Below, piece by piece: positions 7,386-15,397 of a DNA stretch of 40,199 nt. The stretch is taken from contig NZ_FONV01000035.1 of the NCBI RefSeq assembly GCF_900113015.1, positions 1 to 40,199 on the forward strand. Reading direction: 5' to 3'. The position numbers and the translations under genes were made by a program. The stretch comes from Actinoplanes philippinensis (lineage in GTDB: Bacteria > Actinomycetota > Actinomycetes > Mycobacteriales > Micromonosporaceae). Positions within the stretch are counted from its first letter, which is position 1. Each line of letters starts with the position of its first letter. The notes beneath the pieces are model-generated. The model saw only the letters and a program-made list of their open reading frames with translations, was not told the origin of the DNA and searched no databases.

Positions 7386-9053
7386 CTAGACGGCCACCCG
7401 GGAGACCTCCCGGATCGAGGTCAGCCCGCCCGCGGCCTTCACCAGACCGTCGGCGCGCAGGTCGTACATGCCCTGGCTGAGAGCGACCTCGCGGATCTCG
7501 CCGGCCGAGGCGCGCTTGATGGTCAGCGACTCGATCTCCGGGCTCACCTGCATCACCTCGTGGATCGCGATCCGGCCCTTGTACCCGGTGTTCGCGCAGT
7601 TCCGGCAGCCCACCGGCTTGTACAGCACCTCCGGGAAGGCCAGGTCCTGCAGCGGCCAGTTGGCGCCCAGGATCTCCTCCTCGGTCGGCGTGTACGGCTC
7701 CTTGCACCAGTCGCAGATCCGCCGGGCCAGACGCTGGGCGAGCACACAGTCCAGCGACGACCCGACCAGGAACGGCTCGATGCCCATCTCGGTGAGACGG
7801 GTGACCGCGCCCGGCGCGTCGTTGGTGTGCAGAGTGGAGAGCAGAAGGTGACCGGTGAGCGCGGCCTCGACCGCGATCTGCGCGGTGTTGCCGTCCCGGA
7901 TCTCACCGATCAGCACGACGTCCGGGTCGGTACGCAGAATGGCCGGCAGCACCGCGGCGAAGGTCAGTCCGGCCTTCGCGTTGACCTGCACCTGGTTGAT
8001 GCCGCGCAGCCGGTACTCGACCGGGTCCTCGACGGTGATCACGTTGACCTCGGGCCGGCTGATCTTGCCGAGGGTGGCGTACAGCGTCGTCGACTTGCCG
8101 GAACCGGTCGGCCCGGTCACCAGCACCATCCCGTGCGGCTTGCTGAACGACTCGGAGAAGCGCTTCAGATTGTGCTGGGTGAAGCCGAGTTTGGCCAGGT
8201 CGAGGTCGATGCCGCCGGTGTCCAGGACACGGAGCACGATCTTCTCGCCCCAGACCGTGGGCAGTGTGGCGGTTCGCAGGTCGACCGTACGGTCGCGGAT
8301 CATCGCGGTGATGCGGCCGTTCTGCGGGATCCGCTTCTCGGTGATGTCGACCCCGGACATGATCTTGATGCGGGAGATCAGCGCGTTCATCACGCCCCGG
8401 GGGACCAGGTCCACCTCGTGCAGCACGCCGTCGATCCGGTAGCGGACCCGCATGTCGTCCTCGGTCGGCTCCAGGTGCAGGTCGGAGGCGCGGTTCATGA
8501 CGGCCTGCTCGATCAGGCTGTTCACGTAACGGACGATCGGCGCGTCGTCGCTGCTGGTCGCCTGTGCGGCCATGCCGGCCTGGTCGTCCAGCCCGTCGTC
8601 GGCCAGGTCGGCCAGGTCGGCGCCCTCACGCTGGAGCTTCTCGATGATCCGGCGGACCTCGCTGCGGGCCACCACCACCGGCCGGATCGTCATGCCGGTG
8701 GCGGCCCGCACGTCGTCCAGGGCCACCACGTCGGCCGGGTCGGTCACGCCGACGACCAGCTCGCCGTCGTTGATGGCCAGGCCGAGGACCCGGTGGCGGA
8801 GCACCACGGGCAACGGGATCCGCTTCAGGGCCTGCGGATCCGGGGTGTAGCCGACGAGGTCCAGGGTGTTGATGCCGAAGGCGGCGGCCGCCGCCTGGGT
8901 CAGCTGCTCCTCGGTGACCACCTGATCGTTGATCAGGACGGCCCGAGCCGATCGGCCGCTTCGTTCGGCCTCCGCCGCGGCTCGGTCGACCGCGGCGGGG
9001 TCCACACCGATCTGCTTGAGGGCGTCGAGCAGCGGGCGGAAGGTCTGATCCAT
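7386..9053 (-). CDS. pilB: Type IV pilus extension ATPase PilB
   Basis: GspE/PilB-type ATPase driving pilus extension. The 555-residue product has an N-terminal MshEN-like domain (about 35-140: VVTEEQLTQAAAAAFGINTLDL, then PDPQALKRIPLPVVLRHRVL), Walker A GPTGSGKSTTL (K320), Walker B LIGEIRD (E384), His box HLLLSTLHT, and the zinc tetracysteine C447/C450 and C483/C486. MshEN domains bind c-di-GMP in some family members, but the Arg-Leu-Gly start of that motif is not preserved here (SARAVL). First gene of the operon; gagga lies 6 nt before its ATG. Confidence 0.95.
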   Translation of the reverse strand: MDQTFRPLLDALKQIGVDPAAVDRAAAEAERSGRSARAVLINDQVVTEEQLTQAAAAAFGINTLDLVGYTPDPQALKRIPLPVVLRHRVLGLAINDGELVVGVTDPADVVALDDVRAATGMTIRPVVVARSEVRRIIEKLQREGADLADLADDGLDDQAGMAAQATSSDDAPIVRYVNSLIEQAVMNRASDLHLEPTEDDMRVRYRIDGVLHEVDLVPRGVMNALISRIKIMSGVDITEKRIPQNGRITAMIRDRTVDLRTATLPTVWGEKIVLRVLDTGGIDLDLAKLGFTQHNLKRFSESFSKPHGMVLVTGPTGSGKSTTLYATLGKISRPEVNVITVEDPVEYRLRGINQVQVNAKAGLTFAAVLPAILRTDPDVVLIGEIRDGNTAQIAVEAALTGHLLLSTLHTNDAPGAVTRLTEMGIEPFLVGSSLDCVLAQRLARRICDWCKEPYTPTEEEILGANWPLQDLAFPEVLYKPVGCRNCANTGYKGRIAIHEVMQVSPEIESLTIKRASAGEIREVALSQGMYDLRADGLVKAAGGLTSIREVSRVAV

Positions 9054-9093
9054 GGGTTCCTCAGCGGGGGCGGATAAGAGGGCTCAGTGATCC

Positions 9094-9120
9094 AGTCGGA
9101 CACTTCCGGGCGGAACTGAG
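9094..9120 (-). promoter_or_regulatory. Weak FliA-like promoter candidate for the pilus operon
   Basis: On the minus strand CTCA, 15 nt, then GTCCGACT, 41 nt upstream of the pilB ATG. This resembles motility sigma (FliA/sigma-28-type) promoters, which in zoospore-forming actinobacteria drive flagellar genes. The -10 part is an imperfect match, and I cannot exclude chance. It lies in the only intergenic gap upstream of pilB. Confidence 0.25.
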
Positions 9121-9128
9121 CGTGAGGC

Positions 9129-10100
9129 TCAGTGCCGGAAAGTACGGCGGTAAGCGGACGGGGCGACCCCGATCGTGGCGTGCATGTGCTGACGCAGGGC
9201 GGTCGCGCTGCCCAGCCCGGACCTGCGGGCCACCGCGTCGACCGCCAGGTCGGTCGACTCCAGCAGGATGCGGGCGTGCTCGACCCGCTGGCGGAGCAGC
9301 CACTGCCGCGGGCTCAGCCCGGTCTCGTCGCGGAACCGGCGGGTGAACGTGCGCACGCTCATCCGGGCGTGCCCGGCCATCTCCTCCAGGCTCACCGGGT
9401 CGGCGAGCCGGTCCAGCACCCACGCCCGGGTGCCCTCGGTGCCGGCGCCGTTCGCGGCGGGCACCGGGCGCTCGATGTACTGCGCCTGGCCGCCGTCCCG
9501 CCACGGCGGCACCACGCAGCGCCGGGCCGTCCGGTTCGCCACCGAGGCGCCGTGGTCGGTACGGATGATGTGCAGGCACAGGTCCACCCCGGCGCCCACC
9601 CCGGCCGACGTCAGCACGTCGCCGTCGTCCACGAAGAGCACGTCGAAGTCCCACGCGACCCGCGGGTAGAGCCCGCCGATCCGCTCCGCCCAGGCCCAGT
9701 GGGTGGCGGCCGGCCGCCCGTCCAGCAGACCGGCCGCGGCCAGCACCGACGCGCCGGTGCAGATCGAGACGATCCGGGCGCCCCGGGCCGCGGCGGCGAC
9801 CAGCGCCTCCCGTACCGCCGGGTCCAGTGTGCCGTCGGTGACCGGGCCGCCCCGGTGGATGCCCGGGACGATCACCGTGTCGGCGGCCTCCAGCATCTCC
9901 AGGCCGTGGTCGGGGACGACGGTGAAGCCCGCCTCGGCGGTGACCGGTCCGGGGCCGCAGACCCGCACGTCGTACAACCTGGTCATGGTCTCGTCCCGGG
10001 CGGACAGGAAAACCTGGGTGGGGGTGCCGAGGTCGAAGGGCACCAGGCCGTCGAGCACCAATACCGCAATCAGATGACGCATGGCTCGATTCTTGCGCAT
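9129..10100 (-). CDS. GlxA family transcriptional regulator (DJ-1/PfpI plus AraC HTH)
   Basis: A 323-residue two-domain regulator. The N-terminal half is a DJ-1/PfpI-like amidotransferase fold with the nucleophile-elbow cysteine in SICTGASVLAAAG and the following THWAW region. The C-terminal roughly 100 residues are an AraC-type double helix-turn-helix (MAGHARMSVRTFTRRFRD and VARRSGLGSATALRQHMH). The DJ-1 part in such regulators senses a small molecule and is not usually an active amidase. It starts 53 bp from the divergent MFS transporter gene, so it probably controls that gene and itself. A second ATG six codons in (10082) begins the conserved part; the first is kept because gagg lies upstream of it. 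Confidence 0.9.
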   Translation of the reverse strand: MRKNRAMRHLIAVLVLDGLVPFDLGTPTQVFLSARDETMTRLYDVRVCGPGPVTAEAGFTVVPDHGLEMLEAADTVIVPGIHRGGPVTDGTLDPAVREALVAAAARGARIVSICTGASVLAAAGLLDGRPAATHWAWAERIGGLYPRVAWDFDVLFVDDGDVLTSAGVGAGVDLCLHIIRTDHGASVANRTARRCVVPPWRDGGQAQYIERPVPAANGAGTEGTRAWVLDRLADPVSLEEMAGHARMSVRTFTRRFRDETGLSPRQWLLRQRVEHARILLESTDLAVDAVARRSGLGSATALRQHMHATIGVAPSAYRRTFRH

Positions 10101-10153
10101 GATGGCCCTCGGGCCACTCGTCCGAACGCGCGTGAGGAAGAAGGATCGGTGCC

Positions 10154-11431
10154 GTGAGACGTTTCCATCCCGCCTGGGCCGTCGCCGCGGTCACCTTCAT
10201 CGCCCTGCTGGGGGCGGCCGGTTTCCGGGCCACCCCGTCCGTCATGCTCCAGCCGCTGCACGACGAGTTCGGCTGGTCCCTCGGCACCATCTCCGCCGCC
10301 GTGTCGGTGAACCTGCTGCTCTACGGCCTGACGGCGCCGTTCGCCGCGGCCCTGATGGCCCGGTTCGGCATCCGCCGCGTCGCGATGGCCGCGCTGCTGC
10401 TGGTCTCGGCCGGCTCCGGGCTGACCCTGTGGATGACCCAGAGCTGGCAACTCGTGCTCTGCTGGGGCGTGCTCGTCGGGCTCGGCACCGGCTCGCTGGC
10501 CCTGGGCTTCGTGGCGACCATCACCGGGCGCTGGTTCGTCAAGCACCGCGGCCTGGTCACCGGGGTGCTGACCGCGGCCGGGGCGACCGGAAACCTGATC
10601 TTCCTGCCGGTGCTGTCCCGGATCGTCGAGTCGGACGGCTGGCGGACGGCGGCGCTCACCGTGTCGGTGGCCGCGCTCGGTGTCGTACCCCTGCTGTGGT
10701 GGAAGTTGCGGGACCATCCGGCCGACCTGAACGTGCCCGCCCTCGGGGCCACCGAGATCGAGGAGAAGGTGTCGCCGGCCGGGGGCGCCGCCGGAAACGC
10801 CCTCCGCGCGCTCCGGGACGCCGCCAAGACCCGGCCGTTCTGGCTGCTCGCCGGTGGTTTCGCGATCTGCGGGGCGACCACCAACGGCCTGGTCGGCACC
10901 CACTTCATCCCGGCCGCGCACGATCACGGCATGCCGCAGACCACCGCGGCGACGCTGCTCGCGCTGGTCGGCGTCTTCGACGTGATCGGCACCATCGCGT
11001 CCGGCTGGCTCACCGACCGGGTCGACAGCCGGATCCTGCTCGGCGCCTACTACGCGCTGCGCGGGCTGTCGCTGCTGACGCTGCCGTCGCTGTTCGCCGC
11101 GACCGCCCACCCCAGCATGCTGATCTTCATCCTCTTCTACGGGCTGGACTGGGTGGCCACCGTGCCGCCGACCGTGACGCTCTGCCGGGAGTACTTCGGC
11201 GCGGCCGGGCCGATCGTGTTCGGCTGGGTCTTCGCCTCGCACCAGTTCGGCGCGGCCGCCGCGGCCACGGCCGCCGGCCTCGCGCGTGACCAGTTCGGCA
11301 ACTACACCATCGCCTGGTACGCGGCCGGCGGCCTGGCGATCCTCGGCGCGATCCTGAGCCTGATGCTCTACGCCGGGAAACGTCTCCCGCTCATCGAAGA
11401 GTCCGTACGGGGGGCTACAGCTCCAGCTTGA
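10154..11431 (+). CDS. MFS transporter
   Basis: A 425-residue polytopic membrane protein with about 12 hydrophobic helices, the MFS plan of two six-helix halves joined by a central hydrophilic loop (about residues 190-230, LGATEIEEKVSP). The loop between helices 2 and 3 has the MFS-type pattern LMARFGIRR, repeated as LTDRVDSR in the second half. The overall look (LHDEFGWSLGTISAAVSV near the N-terminus) resembles monocarboxylate/oxalate-type MFS carriers, but the substrate cannot be read from sequence. GTG start with aagga 8 nt upstream. Divergent from the GlxA-type regulator. Its 3' end overlaps the convergent GGDEF-EAL gene by 17 bp. Confidence 0.9.
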   Translation: MRRFHPAWAVAAVTFIALLGAAGFRATPSVMLQPLHDEFGWSLGTISAAVSVNLLLYGLTAPFAAALMARFGIRRVAMAALLLVSAGSGLTLWMTQSWQLVLCWGVLVGLGTGSLALGFVATITGRWFVKHRGLVTGVLTAAGATGNLIFLPVLSRIVESDGWRTAALTVSVAALGVVPLLWWKLRDHPADLNVPALGATEIEEKVSPAGGAAGNALRALRDAAKTRPFWLLAGGFAICGATTNGLVGTHFIPAAHDHGMPQTTAATLLALVGVFDVIGTIASGWLTDRVDSRILLGAYYALRGLSLLTLPSLFAATAHPSMLIFILFYGLDWVATVPPTVTLCREYFGAAGPIVFGWVFASHQFGAAAAATAAGLARDQFGNYTIAWYAAGGLAILGAILSLMLYAGKRLPLIEESVRGATAPA

Positions 11432-13085
11432 CCTCGGCCGACTGCTTGTCGAGCAGCTCGGTCACCCCGATCGCCGGCATCGGCCGGGCGAAGTGGTAAC
11501 CCTGGGCGCGCCCGGCGCCCAGGTCCTTGAGGCGCTCGGCCTGGCCGGCGTCCTCGACACCCTCGGCCACCGGCGACAGGTTGAAGGTCCGGGCGATGTG
11601 CAGCACCGCCTCGGCCACCGACGCGCCGCCGGTCTCCGGCATCGCCTGCACGAACGAGCGGTCGATCTTGACCACGTCCACCGGCAGGGTGCTGAGGTGG
11701 CTGAGCGAGGAGAAACCGGTGCCGAAGTCGTCCAGGGCGATCCGGACACCGAGCTCCTTGAGCTGGCTCAGCACCCGGGCCGACTCGACCAGGTCGGTCA
11801 GCGCCACCGACTCGGTCAGCTCCAGCACCAGGTCCTGCGGGGGCAGGCCGGTACGCTCCAGCACCTCGCGCACCTCGTCGATCAGCTTCGGGTTGGTCAG
11901 CTGGGAGGCGGACAGGTTGACGTTCATCTCGAAACCGGGATGCCGGTCCTGCCACGCCAGCGCTTGCCGGCAGGCCTCCTCGAGCACCCAGCCGCCGAGC
12001 CTCGGCACCTGGCCCAGCTGCTCGGCCAGGTCCAGGAAGAGCGCCGGTGGGACCAGGCCCTTCTCCGGGTGACGCCAGCGGACCAGCGCCTCCACACCGA
12101 CGGTGATGCCGCCGTTGTCCAGGTCCACGATCGGCTGGTAGTGCACCTCGAACTCGCCGGCTTCCAGGCCGCGCATCAGGTCCTGCTCGGCCAGGCGACG
12201 CTGCTCCGCCTTCGCGAACAGCACCGGGTCGAACCGGCGGGCGACCCCGCCACCGTCCCGCTTGGCCCGCAGCAGAGCCTGGTCGGCGCGGCGCAGCACC
12301 CCGTTCAGCCCGTCGAAACCGTCGGTGATCGCGACCCCGGCGCTCGCCCGGATGGTCAGCGCCACCCCGGCCAGCTGCAGGGGACGGTGCAGCTCGGTGA
12401 GCACCCGCTCGGCCACCGCGACCGCGGCCTGTTCGTCCTCCAGGCCGGGCAGCAGCACCGCGAACTCGTCGCCGTCGAGCCGGGCGACGGTGTCGTTGGC
12501 ACGCACGTTCAGCGCGAGACGTTCCGCGGCGGCACGCAGCAGATCGTCGCCGACGGCGTGCCCGAGCACGTCGTTGACCTCCTTGAGGCCGTCCAGGTCG
12601 ACCACGATCACCGCGGTCTTGGTGCGCGCCGGCTCGGCCAGCACCTCCTCGGCGTACTCGACGAACATGCGCCGGTTGCCGAGGCCGGTCAGAGTGTCCC
12701 GGAAGGCCTGCTGAGCGAGCAGCGTCTGCTGCCGGTTGCGGTCCGGGTCGATCCGGTTGCCCAGGAACTGCCGCAGCACCCCGGCGCCCGCCAGCAGCAG
12801 GACCAGCCAGGTCGCGGCCGGCGGAAGGTCACCGGCGATGTGCCGGATCCCCACGACGACCAGGGCGGACGCCACGGTGACGTACCGTAGGACCCCGCGC
12901 CGGCTGTCCAGCAGCAGGACAGCCAGGCCCAGGCAGAGCACCGCCAGCAGCGGCACGACGCGGCCCGTCAGCCCGCCGGGCTGAGCGGGATCGGCCACCG
13001 GCCAGGCGAGCAGAACCAGCGACGCGAGCACGACGGCGTCGTCGACGACGACCCGAACCCGGTCCCACAGAGCGTTGCGACCCAC
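11415..13085 (-). CDS. Membrane GGDEF-EAL c-di-GMP protein
   Basis: A 556-residue protein with about four N-terminal membrane helices (residues 10-110), a GGDEF domain (about 125-285) and an EAL domain (about 300-545). The GGDEF signature is DGDEF (204-208), with the first glycine replaced by aspartate, so cyclase activity is uncertain. The EAL domain keeps EAL at 332-334, LTES, DDFGTGFSS, the VKIDRS lysine and AEGVE, so it should hydrolyse c-di-GMP. The GTG start at 13085 is chosen because GGAGG lies 7 nt upstream; the ATG at 13136 has no clear site. A c-di-GMP enzyme 2.4 kb from the T4P operon is a possible functional link, not a proven one. Confidence 0.9.
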   Translation of the reverse strand: MGRNALWDRVRVVVDDAVVLASLVLLAWPVADPAQPGGLTGRVVPLLAVLCLGLAVLLLDSRRGVLRYVTVASALVVVGIRHIAGDLPPAATWLVLLLAGAGVLRQFLGNRIDPDRNRQQTLLAQQAFRDTLTGLGNRRMFVEYAEEVLAEPARTKTAVIVVDLDGLKEVNDVLGHAVGDDLLRAAAERLALNVRANDTVARLDGDEFAVLLPGLEDEQAAVAVAERVLTELHRPLQLAGVALTIRASAGVAITDGFDGLNGVLRRADQALLRAKRDGGGVARRFDPVLFAKAEQRRLAEQDLMRGLEAGEFEVHYQPIVDLDNGGITVGVEALVRWRHPEKGLVPPALFLDLAEQLGQVPRLGGWVLEEACRQALAWQDRHPGFEMNVNLSASQLTNPKLIDEVREVLERTGLPPQDLVLELTESVALTDLVESARVLSQLKELGVRIALDDFGTGFSSLSHLSTLPVDVVKIDRSFVQAMPETGGASVAEAVLHIARTFNLSPVAEGVEDAGQAERLKDLGAGRAQGYHFARPMPAIGVTELLDKQSAEVKLEL

Positions 13086-13323
13086 GATCCACCTCCGGCG
13101 AGACACATCGGTCCTGGCCGGGCACGGTTGAGTCATCAGGCCCCGGTTACTTCAAGATCTATTGGGGTACGGAGTTCACGTTCGGTGACTGCTCGCTGCT
13201 CCAGTCGACGCGTTGCCGGGGCGTTACACCGGTCGTCGAGTCGAGTGACCAGGGTCGCGGGGTTTGCGCGGGCGTGATCTCATGGGACTTCATCACGGTA
13301 AGTCGGTAACGGAGGGCTATAAC

Positions 13324-13509
13324 GTGCTGGATGGAGACCGCGGCGTCGACGACGGCGCCCCACGTGCCGCCGAGGGCGCGACACCGGTCGACGTCGAGGA
13401 GCCGGTGATGCCGGCGCCTGACTTCCCGACCTTCACGCGTACGGCGGGGTTGCCGCAGCAGGCGCCCGGCAACGGTTTCGAGAGCGGACGCGACAGTCGT
13501 GCACGGTGA
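13324..13509 (+). CDS. Hypothetical 61-residue acidic protein
   Basis: A small frame starting at GTG 13324 behind a good Shine-Dalgarno (ggaggg, 8 nt upstream). The product is acidic, Pro/Ala/Gly-rich (VDVEEPVMPAPDFPTFTR) and probably disordered, with no membrane helix. Its end overlaps the GTG proposed for the next gene by 11 bp, suggesting a coupled pair. I do not recognise the family. The main evidence is the ribosome-binding site and the overlap. A longer version of the frame begins at 13264 without a site. Confidence 0.5.
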   Translation: MLDGDRGVDDGAPRAAEGATPVDVEEPVMPAPDFPTFTRTAGLPQQAPGNGFESGRDSRAR

Positions 13510-13891
13510 ACCCAGCCCCTCGCTGCCGCGGCGCGGCCCGGCCCCGCCGGTGGACCGGATGGACAACGCCGAGCTGGCCCGGATGATCGAGTCCGAGCAC
13601 CCCTACCGGGGGAAGGCGCTCTTCGAGCTGTGTGACCGGGTCGCGCTCGACGACGACGCGGCGACGAAGGTCGCGATGCTGTCCCGGCTCACCTCGCTGC
13701 GACGGGCCCGGCTCTTCGACCGGGTGTCGCTGGCCTGGTCGGCGATCATCGCGCTGCTGGCGGCGGAGACGACCCACGCGCGCGAGGAGGCGTACGCCGC
13801 GTTCGGCGCCCTGGATCCGGAGGAGCAGCGGGACATGCTCGACTATCTCGAGGTCACCGCGATCGAGGAGGCCCACCCGCGGATCACGTGA
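13499..13891 (+). CDS. Hypothetical helical protein
   Basis: A 130-residue unknown protein. From about residue 20 it is strongly helical and charged (MDNAELARMIESEHPYRG, LFELCDRVALDDDAATKVAMLSRL, EEAYAAFGALDPEEQRDMLDYLE), with typical high-GC third-position codon use, so it looks real. The first 20 residues are Pro-rich, and the start could equally be ATG 13559; GTG 13499 is kept because it overlaps the preceding small gene. No catalytic motif or membrane segment. It is followed within 25 bp by the convergent DUF427 gene. Confidence 0.7.
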   Translation: MHGEPSPSLPRRGPAPPVDRMDNAELARMIESEHPYRGKALFELCDRVALDDDAATKVAMLSRLTSLRRARLFDRVSLAWSAIIALLAAETTHAREEAYAAFGALDPEEQRDMLDYLEVTAIEEAHPRIT

Positions 13892-13915
13892 GCGGGCCTC
13901 CATCCCTCCGGCCGG

Positions 13916-14200
13916 TCAGGCCTCGATCAGCACGTCGCGGCGGAAGGCGACCCGGTCGCGTACGGCTGAGGCGTCCGGTTTCGGATCGGGGTAGAACCAG
14001 GCCGCGTCCGGCGCGGTGTGCCCGTCCGATCGCAGCGAGTAGTAGGACGCCTTCCCCTTCCAGGGGCAGACGGTGTGCGTGTCCGAGGGGACGAGCACGT
14101 CCTCACGGACACTGGCGAGGGGGAAGTAGTGATTGCCCTCGAGCACCACCGTGTCGTCGCTCTCGGCGATCACTTCGTCGTTCCAGATGGCCTTCGGCAT
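13916..14200 (-). CDS. DUF427 domain protein
   Basis: A 94-residue protein filling one DUF427 domain: MPKAIWNDEVIAESDDTVVLEGNHYFP, then CPWKGKASYYSL and AAWFYPDPKP. These are the family's hallmark segments (Pfam DUF427). The fold is a compact beta-barrel-like domain; the biochemical role is not established, though some members are annotated loosely as nucleotidyltransferase-like. It is divergent from the Cas4-like gene at 14309, with an inverted repeat in the shared intergenic region. Confidence 0.85.
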   Translation of the reverse strand: MPKAIWNDEVIAESDDTVVLEGNHYFPLASVREDVLVPSDTHTVCPWKGKASYYSLRSDGHTAPDAAWFYPDPKPDASAVRDRVAFRRDVLIEA

Positions 14201-14249
14201 GCCACCGAACGTAGCGCGTGGTGCGGCTTGTGTCTGATATGTGCGATTT

Positions 14250-14270
14250 ATTCACCTCTCGTGGGTGAAT
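14250..14270. promoter_or_regulatory. 7-bp inverted repeat, candidate operator
   Basis: ATTCACC, 7 nt, GGTGAAT between the divergent DUF427 and Cas4-like genes, ending at the -35 position of the promoter proposed at 14270-14298. Geometry (about 14-bp centre-to-centre) suits a dimeric regulator binding one face of the helix. No regulator gene is adjacent. Confidence 0.45.
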
Positions 14271-14298
14271 TGCCGCGACCCGGTTGAAGATCTAGAGT
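14270..14298 (+). promoter_or_regulatory. Promoter candidate for a leaderless nuclease transcript
   Basis: TTGCCG (14270-14275), 17 nt, TAGAGT (14293-14298). The -10 box ends 10 nt before the ATG at 14309, so transcription would begin within a few bases of the start codon. This fits the absence of a Shine-Dalgarno there. Leaderless mRNAs are common in actinobacteria. Confidence 0.45.
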
Positions 14299-14308
14299 CG
14301 AATTCCTT

Positions 14309-15397
14309 ATGGAGTCTCGGTTGGACCAGTTGCGCGGCTCCGGGCGGGCCAAGCGCCACAACGCGCGCACCATCGCCGCGCTCACCGGCAATCCCGGCTG
14401 CAACCGCCGCGCCGTGCTCGACGCGGCCGGCATCGACAAACAGAGACTCGCCGAGCACATCGGCTTCCCCGGCAGTTTCGGCCAGTCCCGGTTCGCGCTG
14501 TCCCGCGGCAACGCCTTCGAGGCCATGCTCAAAGCCGACGACTGCGCCCGGCTCCGCGAGGTCCTCGGCGCCGACGCCGGGCTCGGCTACCAGGACCTCG
14601 CCTCCGACACGCTCACCGACCGCCACGAGCAGACCGTCAAGACGCTCGCCGACGCGCAGTCGGCGCTCATCGACCACCCACTGCTCACCCTCGACGTCGC
14701 CGGCCAGACCGTCTACCTCGAGCCCGACCTGATCGCCTACGCGCATCACGGCCGCCTCCAGGTCGTCGAGATCAAGTCGTTCGCGATCGTCGACGGGCAG
14801 GCCGACAGCGCCAAGGTCTCGGCCGCCGCCGTGCAGGCCGCCGTCTACGTCCTCGCCCTCCGCGACCTGCTGCAACGCCTCGGCCAGGACCCGTCCACGG
14901 TCAGCCACGAGGTCGTCCTGGTCTGCCCGGCCGACTTCAGCTTCCACCCTGTCGCCGTCGTCCTCGACGTCCGCAAACAGCTCTCCACCCTGCGGCGCCA
15001 GCTGTCCCGGCTCGCCTCGGTCACCGACCTGATCGACGCCCTCCCGGCCGGCCTCAGCTTCGACCTCGCTCTCGACCCCGACGAGCTCGTCACCGCCCTC
15101 GCCCACATCGAAGCGCGGTATGCGCCCGAGTGCCTCTCCGCCTGTGAACTCTCCGTCTACTGCCGCAACGAGGCGCTCGGCGGCACGGCGGCGCTCGGCC
15201 GGCCGGTCCGGGAGGCGCTCGGCGGCATCTCCTCCGTCGAGGAGGTGCTCGCCCTGGCCGAAGGGCGCCGCGAGCCGGCCCCCGAGCAGGCCGAGGCGGC
15301 CGCGATGCTGCAGGCCGCCTTGCGGCTCCGGAACGAGGCGCTCGCTTCCGCTTTCCCCGCGCCTTCCGCGCCGTCCGTTTCCGAAGGCCCTTCTTGA
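14309..15397 (+). CDS. Cas4/RecB-like PD-(D/E)XK nuclease with iron-sulphur cysteines
   Basis: A 362-residue predicted DNA exonuclease. Family marks: RGNAFE (66-71), metal ligand D140 in YLEPDLIA, the E154-x-K156 pair in VVEIKSF, Q176xxxY180 (motif QxxxY), and four cysteines (C31 near the N-terminus; C275, C279, C285 near the C-terminus) spaced as in Cas4 and AddB 4Fe-4S sites. So the whole catalytic core and cluster seem intact. Longer than typical Cas4 (about 200 residues), with a spacer of about 60 residues before the Cys triplet. No CRISPR array or other cas gene is present. The stop codon overlaps the next start (TTGA), so the two are translationally coupled. Probably defence or repair; the real substrate is unknown. 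Confidence 0.88.
   Translation: MESRLDQLRGSGRAKRHNARTIAALTGNPGCNRRAVLDAAGIDKQRLAEHIGFPGSFGQSRFALSRGNAFEAMLKADDCARLREVLGADAGLGYQDLASDTLTDRHEQTVKTLADAQSALIDHPLLTLDVAGQTVYLEPDLIAYAHHGRLQVVEIKSFAIVDGQADSAKVSAAAVQAAVYVLALRDLLQRLGQDPSTVSHEVVLVCPADFSFHPVAVVLDVRKQLSTLRRQLSRLASVTDLIDALPAGLSFDLALDPDELVTALAHIEARYAPECLSACELSVYCRNEALGGTAALGRPVREALGGISSVEEVLALAEGRREPAPEQAEAAAMLQAALRLRNEALASAFPAPSAPSVSEGPS

Noticed and set aside
13159..13566. 135-residue minus-strand frame
   Set aside because: Antisense to the two small + strand genes, which have better starts and codon use.
14309..15397. CRISPR-associated Cas4
   Set aside because: Has the Cas4/AddB cluster and core, but no cas1/cas2 or array in the window, and is far longer than Cas4; kept as Cas4-like nuclease only.
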